Origin: Rhodospirillales bacterium | Lineage (GTDB): Bacteria > Pseudomonadota > Alphaproteobacteria > Reyranellales > Reyranellaceae | Direction: 5' to 3' | DNA: 60,742 bases | NCBI GenBank assembly: GCA_016185145.1 | Contig: JACPOB010000035.1 | Coordinates: 1 to 60,742 of the forward strand | Part shown: one piece after another, positions 33,534 to 41,574 of the stretch | Layout of the letters: each line of letters starts with the position of its first letter | Position numbering within the stretch: the first letter of the stretch is position 1 | Made by a program: the position numbers and the translations under genes | Notes under the pieces: model-generated | What the model was told of the DNA's origin: nothing | The model's database searches: none | What the model saw: the letters and a program-made list of their open reading frames with translations, nothing else

Positions 33534-33971
33534 TCAGAACATCCCGTTGTTGTTCGCCGGCTTCTCCGGAATCGGCTGCACGACATCCCAGTGCTCGACG
33601 ATCTTGCCGTTCTCCAAACGGAAGATGTCGATGATCGCCACGCCGCGCTCGCCGGGTTCGCGCATGCCGTGGACGTGCAGGATCACGTAGTCGCCTTCGG
33701 CGAAGACGCGCTTGATCTCGCTCCTGGCGTTGGGGAATTTCTCCTTGCGCATGGCGATGAAGGCCTTGAAGCCTTCGATGCCGTCCGGTGCGTTTGGATT
33801 GTGCTGGATGTAGCGCGGGCCGAAATGCCTGGCCGCGGCGTCGAAATCCTTCTGGTTCAGCCCTTTCTCATAGAAGTCGAGCACGACTTTCTTGTTGGCC
33901 TCGGGATCGGCGGCGTAGGTCGGCAACGCCGCGGCGAACAGCAACGCAAAGACGAGAGCAATCCTTTGCAT
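33534..33971 (-). CDS. Secreted SnoaL-like protein (NTF2 fold)
   Basis: The 145-residue protein has a signal peptide (MQRIALVFALLFAAALPTYAAD) and a SnoaL/ester-cyclase-like NTF2 domain with FYEKGLNQKDFDAAARHFG and YIQHNP. ATG 33971 is preferred to a GTG six codons upstream because GGGGAGAA fits it. Members with this motif set are found as predicted exported sheet-barrel proteins of unknown role. It converges with mscS, 3 nt apart. Confidence 0.85.
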   Translation of the reverse strand: MQRIALVFALLFAAALPTYAADPEANKKVVLDFYEKGLNQKDFDAAARHFGPRYIQHNPNAPDGIEGFKAFIAMRKEKFPNARSEIKRVFAEGDYVILHVHGMREPGERGVAIIDIFRLENGKIVEHWDVVQPIPEKPANNNGMF

Positions 33972-34011
33972 CAATTTCTCCCCGATCACGGCTCCATGCT
34001 AGCTTGGTCCC

Positions 34012-34698
34012 ATGACATTCGACACCGGCGTTTGGCTGGAAGACCTCACCTGGCCCGAGGCCAAGGCTCGTTTCGAGGCGGGGGCCCTGGTCGTGGTTCC
34101 GATCGGTGCGGCGGCCAAGGCGCACGGCCCGCACCTGCCGCTCAAGACCGATGCGCTGACCGCCCGCGCCCTGGCCCAGCGCCTGATCGAGCGCCTGCCG
34201 GTGGTCGCGGCGCCCGTCGTGGGCTTCGGCTTCTATCCGGCCTTCACGTCGTTTGCCGGCAGCCAGCATCTCTCGGCCGGGACCTTCAAGGCGCTGTTGG
34301 CCGAGCTGCTGGGCAACCTGCGCAGCCACGGTGTCCGGCGACTCGTCATCCTGAACACCGGCGTCTCGACCGAGAAGCCGGTCGACGAGGCGACCGGCGG
34401 CGCGGCCGATCTCCTGGTGCTGCACATGCGCGGGTTGGGTGCTGCGGCCGACGGGCTGCTCGACGTCGCCGAAGGCGGCCATGCCGACGAGCGCGAGACG
34501 TCGGTGGTGCTGGCGCTGGAGCCGCGCAGCGTGCGCATGGACAGGTTGGCAATCGACGGGCCGTTCGAGCGCACCGGCGCCACCGGCGATCCGACGCGGG
34601 CCACGGCCTTCAAGGGCGAGCGCATCCTGGCGGCGCGGGTGGAGGACAGCGTGGCGGCGATCGGTCGGCGATGGCCGGATCTCGCGTCACGACGCTAG
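34012..34698 (+). CDS. Creatininase family amidohydrolase
   Basis: The 228-residue protein has the creatininase metal core AHGPHLPLKTD (His, His, Asp) near residue 38 and GGHADERETS near 159 with the later Glu ligand. The usual ExHG begins with Glu; here the residue two before HG is Lys (AAAKAHG), so the first metal ligand is changed. Related enzymes hydrolyse creatinine or formamide-type bonds of cofactor precursors. It is divergent from the SnoaL-like gene, with 40 nt between them. Confidence 0.87.
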   Translation: MTFDTGVWLEDLTWPEAKARFEAGALVVVPIGAAAKAHGPHLPLKTDALTARALAQRLIERLPVVAAPVVGFGFYPAFTSFAGSQHLSAGTFKALLAELLGNLRSHGVRRLVILNTGVSTEKPVDEATGGAADLLVLHMRGLGAAADGLLDVAEGGHADERETSVVLALEPRSVRMDRLAIDGPFERTGATGDPTRATAFKGERILAARVEDSVAAIGRRWPDLASRR

Positions 34699-34771
34699 AT
34701 TCGAATCGATGCGGCAACTCCGCGGCTCGACCGGACGTTGATCGGCCACACAATCGGGAAGGAACCATGCG

Positions 34772-35138
34772 ATGGCCGACATCACGAAGATCACGCCCAA
34801 TACGCTCATCAATGCCGAGCGGGTCGAAGGCACCTCTGTCTACAACGCGCAAGGCGACAAGCTCGGGTCGATCGACGACATCATGCTCGACAAGGTGAGC
34901 GGCAAGGCGATCTACGCGATCATGTCGTTCGGCGGTTTCCTCGGCATCGGCGAGAAGTACCATCCGATTCCCTGGTCCGCCCTGAACTACGACGAGAGCA
35001 AAGGCGGCTATGTCGTCAATCTCGACAAGCAGATGCTCGAGCGTGCGCCGACCTACGACATGGACGAGGACTTCCTCTGGACGCCGGACTACGGCCGCCA
35101 GGTGGATCGGTACCTACAACGCGCCGACCTATTGGTAG
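34772..35138 (+). pseudogene. PRC-barrel domain protein with a 3' frameshift
   Basis: Residues 1-114 form a PRC-barrel protein (GTSVYNAQGDKLGSIDDIMLDKVSGKAIYAIMSFGG, later DEDFLWTPDYGRQVDRY). Skipping one C at 35114 gives YNAPTYW and a stop at 35136-35138, which is the normal ending of this stress-associated family. As written, the frame shifts and runs on to 35359 with a low-quality arginine-rich tail. Either a fresh mutation or a base-call error; the functional domain is complete in both cases. PRC-barrel proteins of this size are cytosolic and stress-linked. Confidence 0.8.
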
Positions 35139-35162
35139 GCGCCGGTCTGATCGGATTCCACT

Positions 35163-35459
35163 CTAGAACGGAGAGCGGCGGCGCAGGCCGAGCCGACGGC
35201 CTCGCCGGTCGCGCGGCGCGGTCGGGTGCTGCTGCAAGTCCCTTGGCTGCGATGTTTCGGCCGGTGCGGCGGCGATCGCACGTCCTCGCTCGGTCAGCCG
35301 GATGCCGTCGGCGCGATCCTCGATCAGGCCCAGCATCTCGAAACGAAGGCGTTGGGTAGACGACAACGGAACAGGCAGCGCCGCCTTCGTGGCCGTCCGG
35401 GCGATGGCGCGGAGGATCTCGTGTTCCTGGGTTCCGAGCGGGATGTTCTTGGTGCTCAT
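35163..35459 (-). CDS. Small protein, winged-helix-like, unknown function
   Basis: The 98-residue ORF begins MSTKNIPLGTQEHEILRAIA and continues with LRFEMLGLIEDRADGIRLTERGRAIAAA, which looks like a compact winged helix with a short wing, then a charged tail. ATG at 35459 has a modest AGGTCG site. It overlaps only the frameshifted tail of the PRC-barrel gene, which supports it as the real gene in this region. I do not recognise a family. Confidence 0.6.
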   Translation of the reverse strand: MSTKNIPLGTQEHEILRAIARTATKAALPVPLSSTQRLRFEMLGLIEDRADGIRLTERGRAIAAAPAETSQPRDLQQHPTAPRDRRGRRLGLRRRSPF

Positions 35460-35554
35460 GATCGACCTGCTGGTCAACGTGGCCTGTGATCGGAGGTTGC
35501 AGCCGGTGCGGGCCCTCCCTACTGTGCGGTCGATGGAGAATTGACGAGTCCGGC

Positions 35555-35926
35555 GTGCCCATCACTTGGACGATCGATCACGACGAGCGCCTGCTGACCG
35601 CAGCATGCCAGGGCGACATCACGCTACGCGACCTCGAGGATTATCTTGATGCCGTCGTCGTGGCCGGGAGCATGCCTTACCGCAAGCTGTTCGACGGAAC
35701 GCACGGCGATTCGAAGTTGACTGACGAGGAGATGATGTTGCTGGGCGCGCGGATCCGCGCCTATCACACGGTGGGTCCAATGGGTCCGCTGGCCATCGTC
35801 GTGGTCACCGAGCATACGCATGGGTTGGCTCGCCTGTTCGGCGCTCTGGCGGCGGCCGACCGCCCGATCAAGATCTTCCGTGACGCACGGGCCGCCCGGC
35901 GTTGGCTGGACGCCCAGCCAGCGTAG
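35555..35926 (+). CDS. STAS/SpoIIAA-like protein, paralog 1
   Basis: The 123-residue protein (start GTG 35555, PITWTIDHDERLLTAACQG) has the alternating strand/helix order of SpoIIAA-like STAS domains, with YRKLFDGT near residue 44 and RPIKIFRDARAARRWL at the end. It is related along its length to the product of 38714-39142, which has the same RPFRIFTSIGAARWWL end. The exact start is uncertain because the frame is open to 35486. Function unknown; such proteins often bind membranes or partner regulators. Confidence 0.65.
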   Translation: MPITWTIDHDERLLTAACQGDITLRDLEDYLDAVVVAGSMPYRKLFDGTHGDSKLTDEEMMLLGARIRAYHTVGPMGPLAIVVVTEHTHGLARLFGALAAADRPIKIFRDARAARRWLDAQPA

Positions 35927-35993
35927 ACGGCTCTCCATCGGACGATCGATTGGCGGCAATGCACCGTCGGGTCGGCGCGTCGTCGGCTCGCGA

Positions 35994-36392
35994 TCACGCC
36001 GCGCCGGCCTCCCTGACCAGGCGGGCCAGCGCGGCGATCACCTCGTCTGGTTCATAGGGCTTGTCGAACAGCGGCCGTTCGCGATGCGTGTAGGGCATCA
36101 GAGCACTCGACAGGCCGCTCACGAACACGAACGGGATATTGAGCACCGCCAGCACGTCGGCCAGCGGAAACGACGTCTCATTGCGCAGGCGGATATCGAG
36201 AAGCGCGCCATCGAGTCGGTTGTCCGCCATGGCGGCATGAGCGCCGGCCACCGAGGCGACGGGCCCGATCACGATACCGCCGGCCTGCTGGACCGCGGCT
36301 GCAAGATTGAGCGCGATGGGAGCCTCGTCCTCCACGATCAGGATCTTTCGACCGTTCAGCGGTGTTTCGGATGGCGGTGGCTCAGTCGACAT
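35994..36392 (-). CDS. Single-domain response regulator
   Basis: The 132-residue protein is a receiver domain: KILIVEDEAP (acidic pocket), GALLDIRLRNE with the phospho-acceptor Asp, FVSGL (switch Ser), and LFDKPYEPDEV with the conserved Lys. There is no output domain. ATG at 36392 (MSTEPPP) is chosen; an in-frame ATG at 36443 would add 17 residues. No kinase gene is adjacent; the closest is the hybrid kinase at 41575-43530. Stand-alone receivers of this kind are common in alphaproteobacterial general stress or phospho-relay circuits. Confidence 0.88.
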   Translation of the reverse strand: MSTEPPPSETPLNGRKILIVEDEAPIALNLAAAVQQAGGIVIGPVASVAGAHAAMADNRLDGALLDIRLRNETSFPLADVLAVLNIPFVFVSGLSSALMPYTHRERPLFDKPYEPDEVIAALARLVREAGAA

Positions 36393-36484
36393 TAGAACAT
36401 TAACGCCGAGCCCCGGCCCGTGGTTCCGCGCAACCCTCGTCATGGCTTGCCGTTGCCGGGGTCACAGCAGGGAAAGGAGAAACC

Positions 36485-36736
36485 ATGGCCGACTATGATC
36501 CCAAGACCGACGTCCATGTGACTGCCGGGCCGACCACCGGCGGAGGCGGTCTGTACTTCATTGTCGGTGCGTTGGCGGTGGCTGTCCTGGTCGGCGGCTA
36601 CTTCATGCTCGGCGCGCCAGGCCTGCACAGCGACGTTGCTCGCGCGCCCGACCGTAACGTCAACGTCACTGTCGAACAGCCGAGCGTGCCTGCTCAGGCC
36701 GCGCCGGCTCCAGCGTCGCCGCAGCGCCAGCAGTAA
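36485..36736 (+). CDS. Small single-span membrane protein
   Basis: The 83-residue protein has a polar N-terminus, a glycine-led hydrophobic helix (GLYFIVGALAVAVLVGGYFML, residues 22-42) and a Pro/Ala-rich periplasmic tail. AAAGGAGAAACC gives a strong ribosome site. I do not recognise a family; the layout suggests a single-pass inner-membrane protein with a disordered outer part. Confidence 0.72.
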   Translation: MADYDPKTDVHVTAGPTTGGGGLYFIVGALAVAVLVGGYFMLGAPGLHSDVARAPDRNVNVTVEQPSVPAQAAPAPASPQRQQ

Positions 36737-36815
36737 CGACTGATTTGGATCGCACCGCGACGGCACGGCAGGCTATGTTGTGTCGACGCCAGCCAAGCAG
36801 GAGCGGTCCAAGTCG

Positions 36816-37256
36816 ATGAAGCGTTCTGTCATTGCCGCAGCGATTGCGGCCACGTTGCTCACCGGCCCGACTTTCGGCCAGACAGCCATTCAGGCGGGTC
36901 TGTGGGAGACCACCGACAAGACGACGCTGGAAGGCATGCAGCCGGTGCCGTCGACTTCGAAGCGCGTCTGCGTGAAAGGCGGCGAGGCCATCCTGGAGCG
37001 CCTGCTCTATCCGACGCCCGACGACTTCGCCAAGCACGGCTGCACGTTCAGCCCTGGGCCCAAGCAGCCCGGCATCTTCAAGGCGACTACGGTCTGCCCG
37101 CCAACTGCCGAGACACCCGGCGTCACCGCTGAAGCGGAGATCAGCTACAAGCCGGACAGCTACGAGGGCCTGGGCCAGCTCACGGTCAAGGACAAGGCCG
37201 GCACGACGGTCAAGGGCAGCAGCGTGCTCAGCGGCAAGCGCGTGGGCGACTGCTAG
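36816..37256 (+). CDS. DUF3617 family secreted protein
   Basis: The 146-residue protein has a signal peptide (MKRSVIAAAIAATLLTGPTFGQ) and the DUF3617 features GLWETTDKTTLEGM, a Cys at KRVCVKG, a second at HGCTF, a third at TTVCPP, and a final GKRVGDC. The family consists of small periplasmic proteins of unknown role with paired cysteines. ATG 36816 is chosen because it opens the signal peptide; a TTG lies 12 codons upstream. Confidence 0.82.
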   Translation: MKRSVIAAAIAATLLTGPTFGQTAIQAGLWETTDKTTLEGMQPVPSTSKRVCVKGGEAILERLLYPTPDDFAKHGCTFSPGPKQPGIFKATTVCPPTAETPGVTAEAEISYKPDSYEGLGQLTVKDKAGTTVKGSSVLSGKRVGDC

Positions 37257-37273
37257 CACTGACGGTCTGTCAC

Positions 37274-37330
37274 CCCGAGCGAAGCGAGGGGCCCTTCAGA
37301 CGACAGGAAAGGTCGCTCGCTTCGCTCGGG
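37274..37330. repeat. Perfect 15-bp inverted repeat (hairpin)
   Basis: CCCGAGCGAAGCGAG at 37274-37288 is the exact reverse complement of CTCGCTTCGCTCGGG at 37316-37330. The 27-nt loop lies between. It follows the DUF3617 stop by 17 nt and can act as a transcript end or stabiliser. The rest of 37257-37587 holds a repeat-family-B copy at 37548-37576 and no supported gene. Confidence 0.75.
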
Positions 37331-37547
37331 ACGGCAAACGCCACGAAGTTGCCCTGATTCGATCAGGGATAGCGCCAGTCGGCGGGCCGTATACCCGCCG
37401 TAGGAACGGGGTTCCCGGTGCGCCTGACGCGTCTCGTAACGGTATTGATGGCTTCTGGCCTGGTGCTATTGGCCCTCGCCGTCGCGCTGTCGCTCATGAC
37501 CGCGGCCGCGGCGACCGGCGAGCCGCGATGCAGCGCGCCTCACGATG

Positions 37548-37576
37548 ATGAGCGCGCAGGATGCACGCGGTCCGGA
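37548..37576. repeat. Intergenic repeat family B, short copy
   Basis: This 29-bp block matches 54908-54936 with one difference (A for G). Both contain AGCGCGCAGGATG followed by CGGTCCGGA. It lies just past the stop of the luciferase-like gene. Confidence 0.7.
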
Positions 37577-37587
37577 GGAGAAGAGTT

Positions 37588-38655
37588 CTAGTCGCGGAAC
37601 GCCGGCATGACCTGTTCGCCGAAGCGGCGCATCGAGGCCATGTTCTGCGCGTGATCCATGGCGCCGAAGCCGGTCTGGCAGAGCAGATGACGCACGCCGA
37701 CATCGCGCAGCTCCGCCACCTGCTCGCGCACCCGCTTGACCGACCCGTAGAGCGACCCGGTCTCCAGGGCAAAGGGAATGGCGATCGAGTCCGGCACCTT
37801 GGGATCCGTCCACGCATTCAGCGTCGCGGGCTCAGGCTCGAAGTCGGCCGGATTGTACGCCTCGCGCACATGCATCATGTGGGCGCGCGTCTCGGTGAGC
37901 AGCGCGGCGAGCTCGTCCTCGGCCTGCGCGTCCGATTCGGCGACGTAGACATTGCGCCACAGCGCGCTCTGCGACAGCAGCCGCGCCCGCGTGCGCTCAT
38001 CGTGGCCGCCCTCGGCGATGCCGGCCTCGTAGGTCGCCCAGCGTTCCTTGATGCGCTCGACCGGCAGGCGCGCGGTCAGGATCGGCACGCCGAGCCGCCC
38101 GCATTCCTTGAACGATCCGGGCGAGATCACCGAACGCCACAGCGGCGGGCCGGGCTGCTGCACGGGCTTGGGCCGGATGGCCGGGATATGGACCTTGTGG
38201 AACCGGCCGTCATAGGTGAGGGGGGCCTCGCGCCAGGCGCGCTCGATGATGTCGACGGCCTCTTCCATGCGCTCGCGGCTGTCGGTGCTGCGCAGACCGT
38301 GACCCACGAACTCGTATTCGTTGTAGACCGTGCCCTTGCCGATGCCGACGTCGATGCGGCCTTTGCTGAGATTGTCGAGCAGGGCGAGCTGCACGGCGAG
38401 GCGGACCGGATGATGGAACGGCATCTGCACCACCGCGAAGCCGATGCGGACGCGCTCGGTCTTCACGGCAAGCGCGGCGGCGAACATCAGCGAGTCCGAA
38501 TAGACGCTCTCACCGGTGAAATAGTGCTCGGTCAGCCACACGTCCGAGAAGCCCAGGCGCTCGGCGCCGCAGGCCTGGTCGATCAGGTTGTCGATGCGTT
38601 GGGCGTCCTCGTCGGGCGAGGGCGACATTTGAAGGGTGAGCCAGCCGAACTGCAT
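37588..38655 (-). CDS. LLM-class flavin-dependent oxidoreductase
   Basis: The 355-residue protein is a bacterial-luciferase-like monooxygenase (TIM barrel, FMN or F420): FGWLTLQMSPSPDEDA at the start, GFSDVWLTEHYFTGE, FAVVQMPFHHPVRLAVQLALLDNLSKGRIDVGIGKG as the flavin-binding part. Typical members are about 330-370 residues. It stands alone. The substrate cannot be read; relatives oxidise alkanes, sulfonates or xenobiotics. Confidence 0.92.
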   Translation of the reverse strand: MQFGWLTLQMSPSPDEDAQRIDNLIDQACGAERLGFSDVWLTEHYFTGESVYSDSLMFAAALAVKTERVRIGFAVVQMPFHHPVRLAVQLALLDNLSKGRIDVGIGKGTVYNEYEFVGHGLRSTDSRERMEEAVDIIERAWREAPLTYDGRFHKVHIPAIRPKPVQQPGPPLWRSVISPGSFKECGRLGVPILTARLPVERIKERWATYEAGIAEGGHDERTRARLLSQSALWRNVYVAESDAQAEDELAALLTETRAHMMHVREAYNPADFEPEPATLNAWTDPKVPDSIAIPFALETGSLYGSVKRVREQVAELRDVGVRHLLCQTGFGAMDHAQNMASMRRFGEQVMPAFRD

Positions 38656-38713
38656 GCACCCAATTCACCCGCTTTGGGCGGACGAGGCAAGGCGGCTGTT
38701 TCTCGACGCGCAT

Positions 38714-39142
38714 TCAGACGACGCGCAGGCTGCGGCCGCGTGTGCCGAGGCCGGTCGCGAAGGCCGCGGCATGGCTCTTCTGATAGGCCGCCAACCACCA
38801 ACGTGCCGCGCCGATGCTGGTGAAGATGCGAAACGGGCGATCGCCAACCCTCTGTTTCAGCAATACCGCCATGTCGAGATTGAGCGCAGAGCCCACCACC
38901 ACGGCGATCGGCCCCGGCCGATCGCCCCTGCCGTATCGCACGAGGCGGCCGGCCACCGCCTCCAGATCGTCGGTGTCGAGCGCCAGCGTACAGGCCGTCA
39001 TGTCGACCAGCTTGGCGTAGCCCTGGGTGCCTTCGCGTATGGCGCGGGTGAGGTACGCGTCGATGTCGGCCCGTGTCACCGTGGCCTCGCCGGTGACGAT
39101 GCAGAGCTGGGAAGCGGAAAGGGTCGACCAGCTGAGCGGCAT
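38714..39142 (-). CDS. STAS/SpoIIAA-like protein, paralog 2
   Basis: The 142-residue protein (ATG 39142, MPLSWSTLSASQLCIV) has the same core as the 35555-35926 product: YAKLVDMT, GPIAVVVG and RPFRIFTSIGAARWWLAAYQ. A TTG further upstream at 39175 is less likely. Two paralogs only 3 kb apart, on opposite strands, suggest an old local duplication. Function unknown. Confidence 0.68.
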   Translation of the reverse strand: MPLSWSTLSASQLCIVTGEATVTRADIDAYLTRAIREGTQGYAKLVDMTACTLALDTDDLEAVAGRLVRYGRGDRPGPIAVVVGSALNLDMAVLLKQRVGDRPFRIFTSIGAARWWLAAYQKSHAAAFATGLGTRGRSLRVV

Positions 39143-39353
39143 TGCCCGATGTCCCCGTAGGCAAATGGAGTGCAAAAAGTCACGCAGTACGGGCAGTTAC
39201 TTCTGCTCCGTGCGGCCCAACGTTGCACCGCGGGGAATAGTTGCTGCAAATACGTCGGGGCCGATCCGATGGTTGCTGCATCCGGCGGGCCGAGACGCCG
39301 CGCCGGGTCGATGAAATGACGACCCGGCTCGGTGAATCGTGTAGACCGAGGTC

Positions 39354-40850
39354 GTGGGCAGACTTTGGCTGAATATTCTGCTGGTTCTGGTCTCGGTCGC
39401 GGTGTGCACCGTCGCGGCCGAATTTGTCGTGCGTCAGCTCGATGCGGACGCTGCCAACGGGCCGATGGGACGTCACCTCGACGAGATCGCCCTGGCGCCC
39501 GGCGTCGATCGCGCTTGGTTCTTCGCTGACCCGCCGCCTCTGCCAAATCGCAAAGCGATACCTCAGGAATGGCTCGACCTGGTGCAAAAGGTCGAACAGA
39601 GCGGCGTCACCGACGGCACGCGGCGGGCCGATATGTTCAAGGCCTGGAACGCCAACTTCGTCGGCGATCCATGTCGCCACGCCTATCTCTGCGGCGCGCC
39701 GGGTCATCTTTATTTGTACGACCCGCCTTCGGGCGAGGCGCGGCCGCCCTATCGCTTTCTGCCCAATGCGACGACGCCGATCGGCCTGGTCACCAACGAA
39801 TACGGCTTTCGTGGACCACCCGTGCCGTTCGCGCGCCAGCCGCGGACGGTACGCATCGCCTTCGTCGGCGCCTCGACCACTGTCGGCAATCACTACTTTC
39901 CCTATTCGTATCCCGAGTTCGTCGGCAACTGGCTGAACATGTGGGCTGCGTCGCGCAAGCTCGGCGTTACGTTCGAGATCCTCAACGCGGGTCGCGAAAG
40001 CATCACCTCGAGCGACAACGTCGTGGTCGTACGCGATGAAGTGCTGCCGCTGCGACCCGACCTGCTCGTCTACTATGAAGGCGCGAACCAGTTCGATCTG
40101 CGCACCATGACGCCGAACGTTCCTTCTGTCGCCCGCATCGCCGGCGACCATTGTCCGGCGCAACCGGCCGCCGGCGGTGCAGCCGGCGGTACATGGTTGG
40201 ACGATCTGAAATACGAATCGGCGCTGGTGCGACGCATGCAAGCATTGTTCGGCGCGCGCAACCTGCCCGAAGGCGGTCGCGAATGGCCGAAAAAGGACTA
40301 TACGCTGGCGTGGCCCAACGGCCTCGATGAACGCGATCCCGATATCACCCGCGCCGACCTGCCGGTGAATCTGCCGACCATCTTGCGCGATCTCGATACC
40401 ATCCGAACCGCGGGCGGCACCGTCGGAGCCGAGCTGGTCCTCGCGTCATTCTTCTGGCTGGTGAAGGACGGAATGCAGCTCGACCCGATCCGCCACCGCT
40501 CAATCCTCGACCACATCAACCAAAACTACGGACCGTTCCACTATCGCGACATCGAGCGGATGGCTGCATTCCAGAATCGCGTGTTCGCCAAGTACGCGCG
40601 TGCGCACGATCTCGCTTTCATCGATGTGGCAGGTCTGATGCCCTTCGATCCCGACCTGTTCGTCGATGCCATCCACAACAGCTATGCCGGCGAACGTCTG
40701 CGGGCCTGGGTGTTCCTGCAGGGCCTGGTGCCGATCGTGGAGCGTCATCTGAAGAGCGGCGCATGGCCCAGGAAGATCGAGGCGGCGAAAAAGCCCCCGC
40801 CGGTCTTCAAGCCGCGCCCCATCACCTTCGTCTGTACCGGCAAATCCTAA
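39354..40850 (+). CDS. Membrane-anchored SGNH/GDSL-like hydrolase
   Basis: The 498-residue protein has one N-terminal membrane helix (LNILLVLVSVAVCTVAAEFVV) and a large periplasmic SGNH domain. Block I is FVGASTTVG near residue 175 (Ser in place of GDSx), block III is YEGANQFD near 241 and block V is DAIHNSYAG near 440 with the Asp-His pair. GTG 39354 is the likely start. Such proteins deacetylate or esterify envelope sugars, but the substrate is not evident. Confidence 0.82.
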   Translation: MGRLWLNILLVLVSVAVCTVAAEFVVRQLDADAANGPMGRHLDEIALAPGVDRAWFFADPPPLPNRKAIPQEWLDLVQKVEQSGVTDGTRRADMFKAWNANFVGDPCRHAYLCGAPGHLYLYDPPSGEARPPYRFLPNATTPIGLVTNEYGFRGPPVPFARQPRTVRIAFVGASTTVGNHYFPYSYPEFVGNWLNMWAASRKLGVTFEILNAGRESITSSDNVVVVRDEVLPLRPDLLVYYEGANQFDLRTMTPNVPSVARIAGDHCPAQPAAGGAAGGTWLDDLKYESALVRRMQALFGARNLPEGGREWPKKDYTLAWPNGLDERDPDITRADLPVNLPTILRDLDTIRTAGGTVGAELVLASFFWLVKDGMQLDPIRHRSILDHINQNYGPFHYRDIERMAAFQNRVFAKYARAHDLAFIDVAGLMPFDPDLFVDAIHNSYAGERLRAWVFLQGLVPIVERHLKSGAWPRKIEAAKKPPPVFKPRPITFVCTGKS

Positions 40851-40868
40851 GTTGGATTGGGGAGGAGA

Positions 40869-40898
40869 TGCCGGCGGCCCACCCCGGACGCGCCGGCA
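40869..40898 (+). terminator. GC-rich hairpin after the SGNH gene
   Basis: TGCCGGCG at 40869-40876 pairs with CGCCGGCA at 40891-40898 across a 14-nt loop, 19 nt after the SGNH stop. No T-run follows, so termination is uncertain. Confidence 0.35.
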
Positions 40899-41057
40899 CT
40901 CCACACACCTTGTCAGGGATCGGGAGGCCGAACACCCCCAAGCACCCCAGCATCCACGATCATCCGACAGTCGATTTTATGATTAATTGCACCTAAGGCG
41001 CAATCAATTTATTCGCAGACCCACTGAACCTGTGTCGACGTGACAGATACTTTAGAT

Positions 41058-41510
41058 CTACTGCAGTGACACTGTGAGATTGTAAGGGCTCGGCGTCGCC
41101 GTGGCGGCGGCACGCATCGTGACCAGGATCAGGTAGTTGCCGTCGCGGGGAATGGCGCCGATCCACGCGGTCGCATTATCGGCTGGCCCGGCATCTGGCA
41201 GCGTGCCACCCGAGACGACAGGGAGACCGTCAGCGCCCTTGGCCAGGCTCGCTTCGGCGTTGAAGACCTGGAAGCTGACGCCGGTCACGACGGGCATCAC
41301 GGACACCATGAGTGTCTGCCCCGCCTTGGCCTGGACGTAGTAGACGCTGCGGCCGCCCGGGGCCATCTGGCCGGCAAGCGTCGTTGCGTTGGAGCCGGGC
41401 ACGAACGTGACGGTCGTTATCCCCGGCAGGGTATTGACCGGTTGGGCGAAGGCAGGAGCTGGAGCAAGCGAAAGCGCCGGAAGCGCGAAGAGGACACGAC
41501 GATGGATCAT
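41058..41510 (-). CDS. Secreted PPC-like beta-sandwich protein
   Basis: The 150-residue protein has a signal peptide (MIHRRVLFALPALSLAPAPAFAQ) and one beta-sandwich domain: GGRSVYYVQAKAGQTLMVSV, FQVFNAEASL and GNYLILVTMRAAATATPSPYNLTVSLQ resemble the bacterial pre-peptidase C-terminal fold. It lacks any enzyme motif. The frame is open to 41696, but ATG 41510 starts the signal peptide. Role unknown; possibly an envelope binding or inhibitor protein. Confidence 0.75.
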   Translation of the reverse strand: MIHRRVLFALPALSLAPAPAFAQPVNTLPGITTVTFVPGSNATTLAGQMAPGGRSVYYVQAKAGQTLMVSVMPVVTGVSFQVFNAEASLAKGADGLPVVSGGTLPDAGPADNATAWIGAIPRDGNYLILVTMRAAATATPSPYNLTVSLQ

Positions 41511-41574
41511 GCGCTCACAATCGCACCCTGAAGCACGATCCGTCCAGCTGGGCTCGGTCGAGACCGGGCAATCT

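Noticed and set aside
37418..37591. A 57-codon frame from GTG 37418 with a hydrophobic start.
   Set aside because: Its second half is the family-B repeat and its end runs into the luciferase-like gene; no ribosome site is seen.
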